Assembly (NCBI GenBank): GCA_023435985.1
Contig: JAEZKY010000376.1
Coordinates: 1-26,613, forward strand
Origin: Bacillota bacterium
Lineage (GTDB): Bacteria > Bacillota > Clostridia > Clostridiales > Clostridiaceae
Direction: 5' to 3'
DNA: 26,613 nt
Part shown: piece by piece, positions 1-8,561 of the stretch
How positions within the stretch are numbered: position 1 is the first letter of the stretch
Layout: the number at the start of each line of letters is the position of its first letter
The notes under the pieces: generated by a model
What the model saw: the letters and a program-made list of their open reading frames with translations, nothing else
Database searches by the model: none
What the model was told of the DNA's origin: nothing
Program-made: the position numbers and the translations under genes

Positions 1-734
1 GAATAATCCTTAATAGTAGCTCCATATAGATGTTCTCCAATAATAGACACCTTAGAAGCAGCATTAGAATCATTAAGAGTTGAATCTGACATAGAAGTAC
101 TATAATTACAAGATTCAGGCATAATTATTTTAGTAGTACCAGAAATTGTAGACCCATTGTTTTTTAGAAAATCGCGAAATTGATCTGCTGTCCAAGTACA
201 TCCTTCATAATCCGGATCATAATCCGGTTCATTTTGAAGAGATATTGCATACAAAGGTGCTCCATTATTAGCAAAATAAGTTGCAAAAGCTTTTAGGTAA
301 GCTGCGTAATCAGCATAAGAAGAAGTCTTTAGTGAACCATGAATAGTTGAATTATTAGTCTTCATTGAAGCTGGTGGTGTCCATGGAGTTGCAAAAACAA
401 TAGCACCTCTTGAAACTGCTTTTTTTGCATTTGAAAGTTCATCTGCCCATGCACTATAATCTCCATTCTTCCAATTTTCATTTGGAGCAATACGTACTCT
501 TAAAATACTGAGTCCAGCAGTATTATAAAGAGTATTCATATAAGAATCGCTAAGTGCTCCGCACCATACACTAGCTGCACCAAATCCTCGAATAAGCTGC
601 TGTTTAGATGATAAGTTTATTGTATCACTAGCAGCTGCTGCCGCATTAGCTGGCATAGAAATTCCTGCAAATGGTAAGCATGTTATGGAAAGTGTCAATA
701 AAGATAATAATATTTTTTTTACTTTCTTATTCAT
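1..734 (-). CDS. xynC: GH30 glucuronoxylanase, secreted (3' end outside window)
   Basis: Secreted endo-xylanase of family GH30 that probably cuts glucuronoxylan outside the cell at sites set by methylglucuronic acid side chains, as B. subtilis XynC does. The gene starts at ATG 734, behind AAAGGAGAG, and runs off the window edge, so only 244 codons are visible; a whole member is about 400 residues. Residues 1-32 are a signal peptide ending in ANA-A. The mature protein opens with the family hallmark QLIRGFGAAS (about 46-55), followed by TPWTPPASMK. QNEP places the acid/base Glu at about residue 169; the nucleophile lies beyond the edge. It is co-directional with two GH43 genes, matching the xynD-xynC neighbourhood of Bacillus. 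The subfamily (GH30_8) is inferred. Confidence 0.88.
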   Translation of the reverse strand, partial: MNKKVKKILLSLLTLSITCLPFAGISMPANAAAAASDTINLSSKQQLIRGFGAASVWCGALSDSYMNTLYNTAGLSILRVRIAPNENWKNGDYSAWADELSNAKKAVSRGAIVFATPWTPPASMKTNNSTIHGSLKTSSYADYAAYLKAFATYFANNGAPLYAISLQNEPDYDPDYEGCTWTADQFRDFLKNNGSTISGTTKIIMPESCNYSTSMSDSTLNDSNAASKVSIIGEHLYGATIKDY

Positions 735-849
735 TTTAATCTCTCCTTTATCTATATAATTTTTTGAATTTATTTAGCATACTTTTCTCATTAAAAATTT
801 TTTATAGTAAATTTAAAGAAAATGTTATATTTCATCATATTGAAGCTTA

Positions 850-2205
850 TTATGAATTAAATTTCCACCAATTAAAGTTAAATAAATAACCGCTTCCTCC
901 AGTAAATTTAAGATATAAATCATGTACTCCTTTTGCACCGTTTACATTGCAAGACTTAGTAACCCAAGTTTGCCAGTCTCCAGTTCCTTGAACATTACAA
1001 GTTCCAATCAAAGTTCCTGCTTGGCTATCAAGGCGAAGCTCAATATTCCCACCATTAGCTGCTGAAGCTACTCTTGCATCAAAGGATGCTGCACCAGAGC
1101 CAAAATCTACGTCCTTTACCTTTATCCAGTCACCATTTTCGATATATCCAACATCCATTCCGCCTTCACTACACTTCTCTGTTTCAATACCTGATTCCCA
1201 GCAAATTGTTTCAGCTTCATTTTTAACATATGGATTTAGTTTGGTTACACTAGGCACACCTGTTGTAGTCATATTTATTGTTGGAAATGTTCCATCAGCA
1301 TTATATTTAAATTTTTCTACACATACAGAGCGTGTGTAACCACTGCCTCCAGGTAAGGCACCATTATGATAAAAGAAATATGAATTTCCTTTAAAATCAA
1401 TCACTCCTGGATGATTTGTAAAACTGCCACCTTGAGTAGGCATAATTACCCCTCTATAAGTCCATGGACCAGTGGGATTAGTGCTTGTGGAATAACAAAT
1501 ATATTCTGGTATACCTCCAGCTGCATAAACTAAGTAATATAATCCATTTTCTTTATAAAACCATGGACCTTCTTCATATAGAGTTGGTCTGCTTGGATTA
1601 TTTGCACGTGTCCCAAAACCTGCTGTAGTTAAAGGCACCTGTTCAATTTTTCCAGAGTAAGAAATCATGTCTTGATTTAATTTTACATAAAAGAGATTTG
1701 GATTTCCCCAGTATAAATATGCCTGTCCATCATCATCAATAAATACCGTTGGATCAATATCACCAGTACCAGTAGATGCTAACGGATGTCCAAGAGCATC
1801 AGTAAATGGCCCTGTTGGGCTATTCGATACTCCAACCCCTATTGCCATACCACCATTTTTTTGTTGTACAGGTACATAGTAATAAAATTTGCCATTTCTG
1901 GCTATGCATTGGCCAGCCCATGCATCTCCTTTTGCCCAGCTAAAAGTAGTATAAGCCATTGGCGAGCCGCAATCTACCCAGTTTACCATGTCAGTTGAAG
2001 AGTAGCATCTCCATTCATTCATATTGTATGTTTTTGAACCATCTTCATCATGTCCAGTATATACATAACAAGTACCGTTATACACCATAGGAGCAGGATC
2101 AGCTGTATAAATACTTTGCACAATTGGATTATCTGCATAAGCTGCTACTGGAAACAGCATAGTCAAAATACATGAAAGAGCTGCTATATTATATATTTTT
2201 TTCAT
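850..2205 (-). CDS. Secreted GH43 arabinofuranosidase/xylosidase with C-terminal CBM6
   Basis: Extracellular GH43 five-bladed propeller enzyme, expected to remove arabinose or xylose from xylan side chains or oligomers. A signal peptide covers residues 1-24 (ending AYA-D). The three GH43 acidic residues are visible: the base Asp36 in TADPAP, the pKa-modulating Asp151 in DIDPTVFIDDDG and the acid Glu212 in YEEGPW. A CBM6 follows from about residue 330 to 451 (AETICWESG, ENGDWIKV, ending FNWWKF) and should bind xylan chains. It lies between the xynC-like and xynD-like genes on the same strand, with 115 and 90 bp gaps, so co-transcription is plausible. The ribosome site GGGGTTGA is weaker than that of its neighbour. 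The exact substrate cannot be read from sequence. Confidence 0.85.
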   Translation of the reverse strand: MKKIYNIAALSCILTMLFPVAAYADNPIVQSIYTADPAPMVYNGTCYVYTGHDEDGSKTYNMNEWRCYSSTDMVNWVDCGSPMAYTTFSWAKGDAWAGQCIARNGKFYYYVPVQQKNGGMAIGVGVSNSPTGPFTDALGHPLASTGTGDIDPTVFIDDDGQAYLYWGNPNLFYVKLNQDMISYSGKIEQVPLTTAGFGTRANNPSRPTLYEEGPWFYKENGLYYLVYAAGGIPEYICYSTSTNPTGPWTYRGVIMPTQGGSFTNHPGVIDFKGNSYFFYHNGALPGGSGYTRSVCVEKFKYNADGTFPTINMTTTGVPSVTKLNPYVKNEAETICWESGIETEKCSEGGMDVGYIENGDWIKVKDVDFGSGAASFDARVASAANGGNIELRLDSQAGTLIGTCNVQGTGDWQTWVTKSCNVNGAKGVHDLYLKFTGGSGYLFNFNWWKFNS

Positions 2206-2295
2206 AAAATCAACCCCAATTACAATTATTTTTTGTTTAAAACACAGCTTACTGTAAATTATTTATTGTACATCAGTAATCATTTCCAATTCACC

Positions 2296-3876
2296 TTAAT
2301 TAGTAAATTGCCAATAATCCATATTAAATAAGTTGCTAGTACTATTTCCAGTAAACTTAAAGAAAATGTTATGAACACCACTAACACTATTTACATTACA
2401 AGACACTTCTTTCCACTGTTGTGCTCCACCTGTAGTACTTATATTAAGGGTACCTATAAGAGTTCCATCTAAACTATCCAAATGTATTTCTATATTTCCA
2501 CCCACTGTTGACGCAACATTTGCTTTAAAAGTTTTAGCACCTTGACCAAAATCAGCATTTGATACTGCAACCCAATCTCCATTGTTTATACTTGTAACAT
2601 CAAGATTAATGCTGCTCACCATGCTTCCTGGTGCCTGACTTTGCTCTGTTGAAATACCGCCATTCCATCCAATAGTTTCAGCTTCCGTCCTCTTATATGG
2701 ATTAAGATTTGCAACTTGTGACACTCCCTTCATATCTGCTTGCACACTCTGTATAAGTCCATTTCCATCATATTGGAGTTTATTGATATGAGGAGAACGA
2801 TATCCTTTTGTAATTCCCATAGCTTTTCCAAGAGTTTGCGCATGATATGTTACATACCATTGGTTATTAAATTGAAAAACAGCATGATGGTTATTTCCAC
2901 CTACTCCAAAAAAAGTTCCTGGATTTTTAAGAAAAGTACCTTTATAAGTAAATGGTCCCATAGGATTATCACTTACCATATAAGCAATTTCCCCTTGAGG
3001 TGGAGTTCCTGTTGGATGTGTACCTGAAAAATTGGAACAATATGAATAATAGTATTTACCATTATATTTGTGTATACCTGAATCTTCGAACATAAATGGA
3101 GCATCTATCATTGCTGCACTTCCATCTGTATGAATCATATCACTATTTAGTTTTATAACTCTGCTTGTTTGCGGATTTGCAATTTGATTCTGAGTTGGAT
3201 TGTCTCCTCCTGGTATTCCTCCACCGAAATATATATAACCAGCTCCATTATCATCAACTAATACTGCTGGATCAAAAAGCCATACAACACCATTAGCTCC
3301 AGGAGTGCTGCTTGTAATCATAGCTTTTCCAAGAGGGTCTGTCCATGGTCCAATCGGACTATCTGCTGTAAGAACACCAATACCCGATCCATTGTTAGCA
3401 AAATAAAGAAAAAACTTATCCTTGCCATTTATAACTTTGTGTGTAACTGTTGGTGCCCAAGAATTAGTTGCCCATTTTGCTATTCCACTTGCCCCTGCGA
3501 CTGGAATCTCACCATAATCAGTCCAATTTACCATATCATCAGATGAAATAACCGTTATTTTATTTATTTTACTATAGCTAATATCAGAAACATTTCCACT
3601 ATTATCATATTGAAGGTAATCATTCGTCATGTAAATGTATACTCTGCCGTTATAAACCATGGCAAATGGATCTGCTCCAAACTTATGAGAAATAAGTGGA
3701 TTAGAATATCCAGGGATTTTTGCAAGGGCACTTGTGCTAGCAGTTGACACTGCCTGCTCTGTGGTACTTGATATTGGCAATTCTTTATCTGTACTTGCAC
3801 TTGCTATAGTTGTATTCAGCGTAGGTACAAACAATACTGTAGAAGTTAATAGAAGTGTAGTTAATTTTTTAAGCAT
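2296..3876 (-). CDS. xynD: Arabinoxylan arabinofuranohydrolase, GH43-CBM6 (XynD-like)
   Basis: Secreted GH43 enzyme resembling B. subtilis XynD, which releases arabinofuranosyl groups from arabinoxylan. After a signal peptide (about 1-28) and a Ser/Thr-rich linker come the catalytic motifs: Asp69 in FGADPFAMVYNGRVYIY, Asp202 in WLFDPAVLVDD and Glu264 in MFEDSGIHKYNGKYYYSY. A CBM6 occupies about 395-526 (AETIGWNGGIST, INNGDWVAVSNADF, ending FNMDYWQF). The C-terminal modules of this protein and of the next gene look like paralogues. The start at 3876 sits behind a strong AAGGAGGG site. It is the first gene of the leftward xylan set and is divergent from the GH10 xylanase gene, so both probably share control elements. 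Confidence 0.87.
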   Translation of the reverse strand: MLKKLTTLLLTSTVLFVPTLNTTIASASTDKELPISSTTEQAVSTASTSALAKIPGYSNPLISHKFGADPFAMVYNGRVYIYMTNDYLQYDNSGNVSDISYSKINKITVISSDDMVNWTDYGEIPVAGASGIAKWATNSWAPTVTHKVINGKDKFFLYFANNGSGIGVLTADSPIGPWTDPLGKAMITSSTPGANGVVWLFDPAVLVDDNGAGYIYFGGGIPGGDNPTQNQIANPQTSRVIKLNSDMIHTDGSAAMIDAPFMFEDSGIHKYNGKYYYSYCSNFSGTHPTGTPPQGEIAYMVSDNPMGPFTYKGTFLKNPGTFFGVGGNNHHAVFQFNNQWYVTYHAQTLGKAMGITKGYRSPHINKLQYDGNGLIQSVQADMKGVSQVANLNPYKRTEAETIGWNGGISTEQSQAPGSMVSSINLDVTSINNGDWVAVSNADFGQGAKTFKANVASTVGGNIEIHLDSLDGTLIGTLNISTTGGAQQWKEVSCNVNSVSGVHNIFFKFTGNSTSNLFNMDYWQFTN

Positions 3877-4044
3877 ATTTATAATTTCCCTCCTTACACA
3901 AGATAATATTTTCCATTCATTTACAATAACATTTCATCTTAATATAAAATCACCTCCAATCCTAACTTACATTCTCACACTACAAATTTCATTCATAGTG
4001 TTTTATTACTGTTTACCCTTTAATTTTTTATTTCCTTTTATTAG

Positions 4045-4073
4045 AAAATACTATAAAAATATTCAGCAAACAA
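4045..4073 (-). promoter_or_regulatory. Possible SigA promoter for the leftward xylan genes
   Basis: Read leftward, TTGTTT (4068-4073) and TATTTT (4045-4050) are separated by 17 bp. Both boxes are imperfect, so this is a modest candidate. The implied 5' untranslated region before the xynD-like start would be about 160 nt. Confidence 0.3.
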
Positions 4074-4124
4074 TATTTTTTCCTATGTTACATAATAAGC
4101 TCCCGAAATAAATAAAATCCCTTT

Positions 4125-4140
4125 TATAAACGTTTACGCA
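4125..4140. promoter_or_regulatory. cre-like / LacI-family operator palindrome
   Basis: TATAAACGTTTACGCA contains the perfect palindrome TAAACGTTTA (4127-4136), close to the CcpA catabolite-responsive consensus (TGTAAACGTTTACA) and to other LacI-family operators. It lies between the divergent xynD-like and GH10 promoters, 29 bp upstream of the GH10 -35 box. Carbon catabolite control of xylan use is the natural inference; a dedicated LacI-type xylan regulator would look the same. Confidence 0.6.
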
Positions 4141-4146
4141 AATATG

Positions 4147-4185
4147 TCATGTTTTCATGCACAACCACTTGTCCTCATGTTTTCA
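4147..4185. repeat. Direct repeat TCATGTTTTCA x2 in the xylan control region
   Basis: An exact 11-bp direct repeat occurs at 4147-4157 and 4175-4185, 28 bp apart start to start. The first copy is upstream of the GH10 -35 box and the second lies in its spacer. Repeats spaced by roughly whole helical turns suggest a regulator such as an AraC-type protein, but no regulator gene is nearby in the window. Confidence 0.5.
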
Positions 4186-4197
4186 GCATTATATGAT
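4169..4197 (+). promoter_or_regulatory. SigA-type promoter of the GH10 xylanase
   Basis: TTGTCC (4169-4174), a 17-bp spacer and TATGAT (4192-4197) sit about 36 bp before the start codon at 4233. Box quality and spacing are good, and one direct-repeat copy overlaps the spacer. Confidence 0.6.
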
Positions 4198-4232
4198 AAA
4201 GAAAAATCAAAATTATTTATGAGGTGATATTT

Positions 4233-5189
4233 ATGTTAAAGCTCAAAATTATTAAAATGTGTACTGTAGTTTTATCATTAGGTCTTTTGTTCTCATTTAC
4301 TGTTTCACAAAATGCCAATGCCGCAATGTCTCATGGCAAATTTTGTGGAAATATCATGAGCACTTATGTTCCATCAGATTTTGATACTTATTGGAATCAA
4401 GTTACACCAGAAAATGCAACTAAATGGGGTAGTGTTGAATCTAGTCGTGATAACATGAATTGGAGCAATGCAGACCTTATTTACAATCATGCTAAAAGTA
4501 AAGGTTACCCATTCAAATTTCACAACCTAGTATGGGGAAGCCAAGAACCTTCCTGGATTTCTGGACTTTCAGCCGCTGATCAAAAAGCTGAAGTACAAGA
4601 ATGGATCCAAAGTGCTGGTAAGAAGTATCCAAATGCAGATTTTGTTGATGTTGTAAATGAACCTTTGCACACACAGCCTTCTTATAAAAATGCAATAGGT
4701 GGAACTGGATCTACAGGCTGGGATTGGATTGTATGGTCATTCCAGCAGGCAAGACAAGCTTTTCCAAATTCAAAATTGCTTATTAATGAATATGGAATAA
4801 TAAGTGATACAAATGCAGCCAATAATTATGTTAAAATCATAAATATCTTAAAAAGCAAAGGTCTTATAGATGGAATTGGAATACAATGCCATCAATTTAA
4901 TATGGATAATGTATCAGTAGGAACCATGAACTCCGTTTTAAACACTTTATCTTCAACCGGACTTCCAATATATGTATCAGAACTTGATATGACTGGTGAT
5001 GATGCTACACAGCTTGCAAGATATAAAGAAAAATTTCCAGTCCTATGGGAGAATCCAAATGTTAAGGGAGTAACATTATGGGGATATAAACAAGGAGAGA
5101 CTTGGGTAAGTAACACACACTTAATTACATCTTCCGGTCAGGAACGTCCTGCCCTTACATGGTTAAAATCATATCTATCAACTCATTAA
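4233..5189 (+). CDS. Secreted GH10 endo-beta-1,4-xylanase
   Basis: Single-domain GH10 xylanase of 318 residues that hydrolyses internal beta-1,4 links of xylan outside the cell. I place the start at ATG 4233, which has GAGGTGAT seven bases upstream; the in-frame GTG at 4224 lies inside that ribosome site. Residues 1-31 form a signal peptide (ending ANA-A). VVNEP gives the acid/base Glu143 and VSELDM the nucleophile Glu250; TPENATKWGSVE and WGYKQGETW are further GH10 signatures. There is no attached binding module, so it probably relies on the CBM6 enzymes encoded divergently. It is followed by its own terminator, and is thus likely monocistronic. Confidence 0.95.
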   Translation: MLKLKIIKMCTVVLSLGLLFSFTVSQNANAAMSHGKFCGNIMSTYVPSDFDTYWNQVTPENATKWGSVESSRDNMNWSNADLIYNHAKSKGYPFKFHNLVWGSQEPSWISGLSAADQKAEVQEWIQSAGKKYPNADFVDVVNEPLHTQPSYKNAIGGTGSTGWDWIVWSFQQARQAFPNSKLLINEYGIISDTNAANNYVKIINILKSKGLIDGIGIQCHQFNMDNVSVGTMNSVLNTLSSTGLPIYVSELDMTGDDATQLARYKEKFPVLWENPNVKGVTLWGYKQGETWVSNTHLITSSGQERPALTWLKSYLSTH

Positions 5190-5234
5190 AAAACAGGAAA
5201 TTTGCCTCCTTATTTTAAGTCTAAATATAAAAAC

Positions 5235-5277
5235 AAAAAGCACAGTGCTAAATGTTAATTCAGCTCTGTGCTTTTTT
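5235..5277 (+). terminator. Intrinsic terminator after the GH10 gene
   Basis: AAAAGCACAG pairs with CTGTGCTTTT around a 20-nt loop and ends in TTTTTT, 46 bp after the GH10 stop. Confidence 0.85.
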
Positions 5278-5381
5278 GATTTATTATACATATTTTTATT
5301 AAAGTTAAATAAAATATTTTTTAATGTCTAGGAAATACTATAATAGAATTAGAATTTCTTTTTAATAAAAGGAGAAAAATT

Positions 5382-5942
5382 ATGAATGAAGTAATCCAAA
5401 ATATTATCACAAGAAGAAGCATAAGATCCTATAATGAAGATCAAATCTCTGATGCAGATTTAAATACCATCTTAGAAGCAGCGCAATTTGCTCCTAGTGG
5501 TATGAGTAAACAAAACTGGCATTTCACCGCAGTTCAAAATAAAGAAAAGATTGAAAAACTAGTTTCTGCAATAAAAGAAGCTATGGAAAACTCTCCTATA
5601 GAACAATTTAAAAAAATGGCTGGTAATCCTAATTTTAATCCGTTTTATAATGCTCCTACTTTAGTAATAACAGCTTATGATAAAAACCTCCCTACAAAAG
5701 AATCTGATTGTGCTGTAGCACTTCAAAATATGCTACTAGCTGCTCATTCACTTAATATTGGATCATGCTGGATACATATACTAGCTCTCACCGGAGATGA
5801 TCCTAAGGTTAGAGAAATACTTACAGGATTAGGTATTCCTGAAGATTATGCAGTGTTTGGTACGGCTATTTTAGGCTTCAACAGTAAGGAAGAGCCAAAA
5901 GCTACTCCTAGAAAAGATGGAACTATTAATATTGTAAAGTAA
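5382..5942 (+). CDS. Nitroreductase-family flavoprotein
   Basis: FMN-dependent NAD(P)H oxidoreductase of the nitroreductase superfamily, 186 residues, cytosolic. The N-terminal block IITRRSIRSYNEDQIS and AAQFAPSGMSKQNWHF are the usual FMN-phosphate-contacting motifs, and the C-terminal GTAILGFNSKEEPK closes the flavin fold. The start ATG 5382 follows AAGGAG. The substrate is unknown; members reduce nitroaromatics, quinones or enoates. It stands alone between the xylan block and a leftward gene and has no visible link to either. Confidence 0.88.
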   Translation: MNEVIQNIITRRSIRSYNEDQISDADLNTILEAAQFAPSGMSKQNWHFTAVQNKEKIEKLVSAIKEAMENSPIEQFKKMAGNPNFNPFYNAPTLVITAYDKNLPTKESDCAVALQNMLLAAHSLNIGSCWIHILALTGDDPKVREILTGLGIPEDYAVFGTAILGFNSKEEPKATPRKDGTINIVK

Positions 5943-5948
5943 AGTTAA

Positions 5949-5988
5949 AATGCTGGTAATAAAGCTGTTATTGCTTACTGCCAGCATT
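5949..5988. terminator. Inverted repeat between convergent genes, probable bidirectional terminator
   Basis: AATGCTGG (5949-5956) pairs with CCAGCATT (5981-5988), with a second inner stem (GTAATAA/TTATTGC). It lies between the rightward nitroreductase stop and the leftward stop at 6000. The U-tract is poor in the rightward direction and slightly better leftward (CATTTTAACTTT). Confidence 0.5.
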
Positions 5989-5999
5989 AATTATTAGGC

Positions 6000-6233
6000 T
6001 TAGTAAATAATGAACTTATTAATGGTACTAAATATTTTCTCTTCAATTTCTTTATCTTCTCTAGCTCTTTCAAAGATTATTGCTAAGCTGTTTCTATTAT
6101 ATAATTCATAATAATTTACTTTTAAATATCTATCTACCGCATCTATTAAATTCTTTTCATCTATTTCTGAATCTATTTCAAGCCCATAATCTAATGGCAT
6201 TTTATATAATTCTTCTTTTGAAACTACTACCAT
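6000..6233 (-). CDS. Small acidic protein of unknown function (77 aa)
   Basis: I do not recognise this protein. It has 77 residues with no signal peptide or membrane segment. It starts VVVSKEELYKMPLDYG and is rich in Glu/Asp/Lys, with a probable helical centre (EIDEKNLIDAVDRYL) and a second helix (RAREDKEIEEKIFSTINKF). A plausible ribosome site (AAAGGGAGAG) lies 9 bp before ATG 6233. It is flanked by its own 3' inverted repeat and by a long upstream gap, so it is probably monocistronic. Confidence 0.55.
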   Translation of the reverse strand: MVVVSKEELYKMPLDYGLEIDSEIDEKNLIDAVDRYLKVNYYELYNRNSLAIIFERAREDKEIEEKIFSTINKFIIY

Positions 6234-6430
6234 ATATAATTCTCTCCCTTTATTTTATAATTTATCTTCATCATATTTCTATCTCAAGTGTTTACATGAG
6301 CAGCGCACATGCGAACTTATGTTTGTATATATAATACTACTATTAAATTATTTTGTAAATATAAACACGAAAACTAACAAGTAACTTTATATATTAATTA
6401 TATTTTAACCTTAAATTCAGACATAACAAA

Positions 6431-6462
6431 TTTAAAAAATGCAGCCAAGTAAATGGCTGCAT
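6431..6462 (-). terminator. Intrinsic terminator, leftward
   Basis: Read leftward, ATGCAGCCA, a 6-nt loop and TGGCTGCAT are followed at once by six T. It is the second of two stem-loops downstream of the glycosyltransferase gene. Confidence 0.8.
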
Positions 6463-6471
6463 CTGTATTAA

Positions 6472-6527
6472 AAAAAAGATTATGAGGACATCAACCTTAA
6501 TAAGTTATAAGGGGTATGTTGATGTCC
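6472..6527 (-). terminator. Second stem-loop with T-run, leftward
   Basis: GGACATCAAC (6486-6495) pairs with GTTGATGTCC (6518-6527), with an inner CTT/AAG stem. The leftward T-run begins about nine bases after the stem, so termination here may be weaker than at the stem-loop just beyond it. Apart from these two stem-loops I see nothing else in the gap 6234-6679. Confidence 0.55.
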
Positions 6528-6679
6528 CTTTCAATATAACATAATACGACAAATTAATCCATAGCATTTTTATTGTTCTTATACGTTTTAAAATATAATT
6601 AACAAATAGTTTAAATTTTGTTAACAACAAGACTTAAAATGGGCATATAAGTAATTTACCGTAATATAACTGAACTACT

Positions 6680-7738
6680 TTATTTTTCTGCATTTAGTTT
6701 CTCACATATATCCCGCAGCCTTTCAAAAATTTCTTTGTTGGAAGCCATAAGATTTTCAGAGATCTTACCACCATTTTTGGATAATGAAACTCTAAAAAAG
6801 TGTATTGTACTTTTTATGTCTTTTGCTTTAAAAGTAACTAAGCTCATTAAAACATCAAAATCAGCATCGTCCGGGAACTTGGATACAGCTTCAGAATATG
6901 CTCTAAAAGCCATACCTAATATGTACGATGTTTCCATCCCAGAATTGTCCATATTTAAATAAATACTCAACCATTGCTTGTAACCCTCGCAGGCACGCTC
7001 CGGCCAAATAGATCCATCACTGTTTTTCATTGCTTCAAAAAAATACCCTTCAGCTTCATTGTATCGCCCTTCAAACATCAATGCTTCAGCCGCAAAAAGT
7101 TTAAGCTTTGCGGAGTCCGGAGATTTTTCAAGAGCTTTTTTAGCAATCTCAAAATTCCGCCTGCCCTTTACTTCTTTACTGTTGTCCTCAGACCATATGT
7201 AACCTGTATGATATATTGCTGGCGTATCTTCTATTGGATAGACCTTTAAATAACCACCTGACAAAGGCACGGCTTGCAGCTGCTCATGCAACACTCCAAC
7301 ATAGCGTAAGTATGGAACATTCCTAAATATACGTACTTGCCTTGAAACGTTATTATCTGCTAAATTTACCCATGGGGTTTCAACGACATTATAATATCTT
7401 TTCTTATCTTTTTCAGTAACATAATTTTCGTCAATTTTTTCAATAAGTGGTCGCAGAAGCTGTACATCTTCATCTTTAAAATATTCGTCCGCATCAAGGA
7501 AAAATATCCAGTCACCAGTACACTTTGATATAGCAAAATTTCTAGCAGCAGAAAAATCATCTATCCATTGAAAATGTACGACTTTTGCTCCTAGTTTTTC
7601 TGCAATAGCCACCGTATTATCGCTTGAACCGGTATCGACTACTATCTGCTCATCAAAAATATCTTTTCCCCAACTTAAAGCGCGCGGTAAATTTAGTTCC
7701 TCATTTTTCACTATTAAACATTGTGTAAACTTCAACAT
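6680..7738 (-). CDS. Family 2 glycosyltransferase with C-terminal repeat region
   Basis: GT2 (GT-A fold) glycosyltransferase of 352 residues, cytosolic. It opens with FTQCLIVKNEELNLPRAL, then VVDTGSSDNTVAIAEKLGA (nucleotide-sugar binding) and the metal-binding DxD region in FLDADEYF (about 80-87). The C-terminal half (from about 190: RRNFEIAKKALEKSPDSAKLKLFAAEALMFEGRYNEAEGYF) looks like TPR-type helix pairs, a common architecture in Clostridium and Bacillus for transferases that modify proteins or cell-wall glycans. ATG 7738 is preceded by GGGAGAAG. There is no partner gene beside it, so the acceptor is unknown. Confidence 0.87.
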   Translation of the reverse strand: MLKFTQCLIVKNEELNLPRALSWGKDIFDEQIVVDTGSSDNTVAIAEKLGAKVVHFQWIDDFSAARNFAISKCTGDWIFFLDADEYFKDEDVQLLRPLIEKIDENYVTEKDKKRYYNVVETPWVNLADNNVSRQVRIFRNVPYLRYVGVLHEQLQAVPLSGGYLKVYPIEDTPAIYHTGYIWSEDNSKEVKGRRNFEIAKKALEKSPDSAKLKLFAAEALMFEGRYNEAEGYFFEAMKNSDGSIWPERACEGYKQWLSIYLNMDNSGMETSYILGMAFRAYSEAVSKFPDDADFDVLMSLVTFKAKDIKSTIHFFRVSLSKNGGKISENLMASNKEIFERLRDICEKLNAEK

Positions 7739-7877
7739 ATATCTTCTCCCATCTAATTAGGATAATCTTAATCTATACGACATAAAAATATTATAGTCTG
7801 CATCCATAGGAAAGTAAATAAATAGTATTACTGTTAGTTTTACAGATGTTTTTTGATATACAATTAGTCATATTATT

Positions 7878-7928
7878 AAGCAAAAAATAAAAGACCAGCT
7901 AATTATAAGTTTATTTCATAGCTAGTCT
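7878..7928 (-). terminator. Terminator downstream of the PNPOx-like gene
   Basis: Read leftward, AGACTAGCTA (7919-7928) pairs with TAGCTGGTCT (7892-7901), followed by TTTATTTTTT. It ends the leftward unit that begins at anfH or at the HEPN-like gene. Confidence 0.8.
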
Positions 7929-7952
7929 TCCTTATTTGTATATGAAAGAGTC

Positions 7953-8486
7953 TCACTTCATACCCTGAAACATGTGCTCATCATCAATTGGATTTTCCTT
8001 AGCCATAAAGCTTTCCGGACTTATACAATAAACTGAAACAGGCATATTATCAAAAGCTGATTTATATTTTTCAACAAATTGTTTAGCCATAGGGAGTCTA
8101 AATAAATTGGGTGTGAATTTTTCCACTAACTTTGATAGCACCTGAGTTTTTTCATCTAAATCTTTAACTAAAGCCACCTTTCCAATAATAACAATACTAA
8201 AATATGAAGTGTCACATTTACATGGAATAGACTCTACAACCGTTCCAAATTCTTCAAAAACAGTAAAGCATACAGATGGTTTTGCTTCCATAAGCCTGTT
8301 CTTTTTCCCTGTTCCCATTCCATGTATATAAATCTTTTCATTTAAATATATATAATTTACAGGTACTGCATATGGTTTTCCTTCTTCATCGCACATACTC
8401 AAGATACCGACTCTTGTTTCCCTCATAAAGTTATTAATTTTGTTTTTATCCTCACAAATTCTTTGAGTATATCTTATTGTTTCCAT
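7953..8486 (-). CDS. NimA/pyridoxamine-5'-phosphate-oxidase-fold flavoprotein
   Basis: Split-barrel flavoprotein of the PNPOx/NimA group, 177 residues. The visible pattern is a regulator-like N-terminus (RICEDKNKINNFMRETRVGILSMCDEEGKPYAVPVNYIYL), then IYIHGMGTGKKNRLMEAKPSVCFTVFEE, typical of FMN-binding (and in some cases heme-binding) Nim-like proteins. Cys-rich bits (PCKCDTSYFS) resemble other clostridial members. It starts at ATG 8486 behind AAGGAG, 75 bp after nifI2, and precedes a good terminator. It could be co-transcribed with nifI1-nifI2, but a role in nitrogen fixation is not shown by the sequence. Confidence 0.8.
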   Translation of the reverse strand: METIRYTQRICEDKNKINNFMRETRVGILSMCDEEGKPYAVPVNYIYLNEKIYIHGMGTGKKNRLMEAKPSVCFTVFEEFGTVVESIPCKCDTSYFSIVIIGKVALVKDLDEKTQVLSKLVEKFTPNLFRLPMAKQFVEKYKSAFDNMPVSVYCISPESFMAKENPIDDEHMFQGMK

Positions 8487-8561
8487 TATAATTACTCCTT
8501 TTTAATGGATTTTCATAGGAAATCGCTGCATAATTAACTTTAATTCTTATGCTTACTTGAT

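Noticed and set aside
3917..3937. Six-codon leader peptide (MKCYCK) behind GGAGGTGAT before the xynD-like gene
   Set aside because: The ribosome site is ideal, but spacing to the ATG is about 12 bases, the peptide is tiny and no attenuator stem follows; probably chance or a decayed start.
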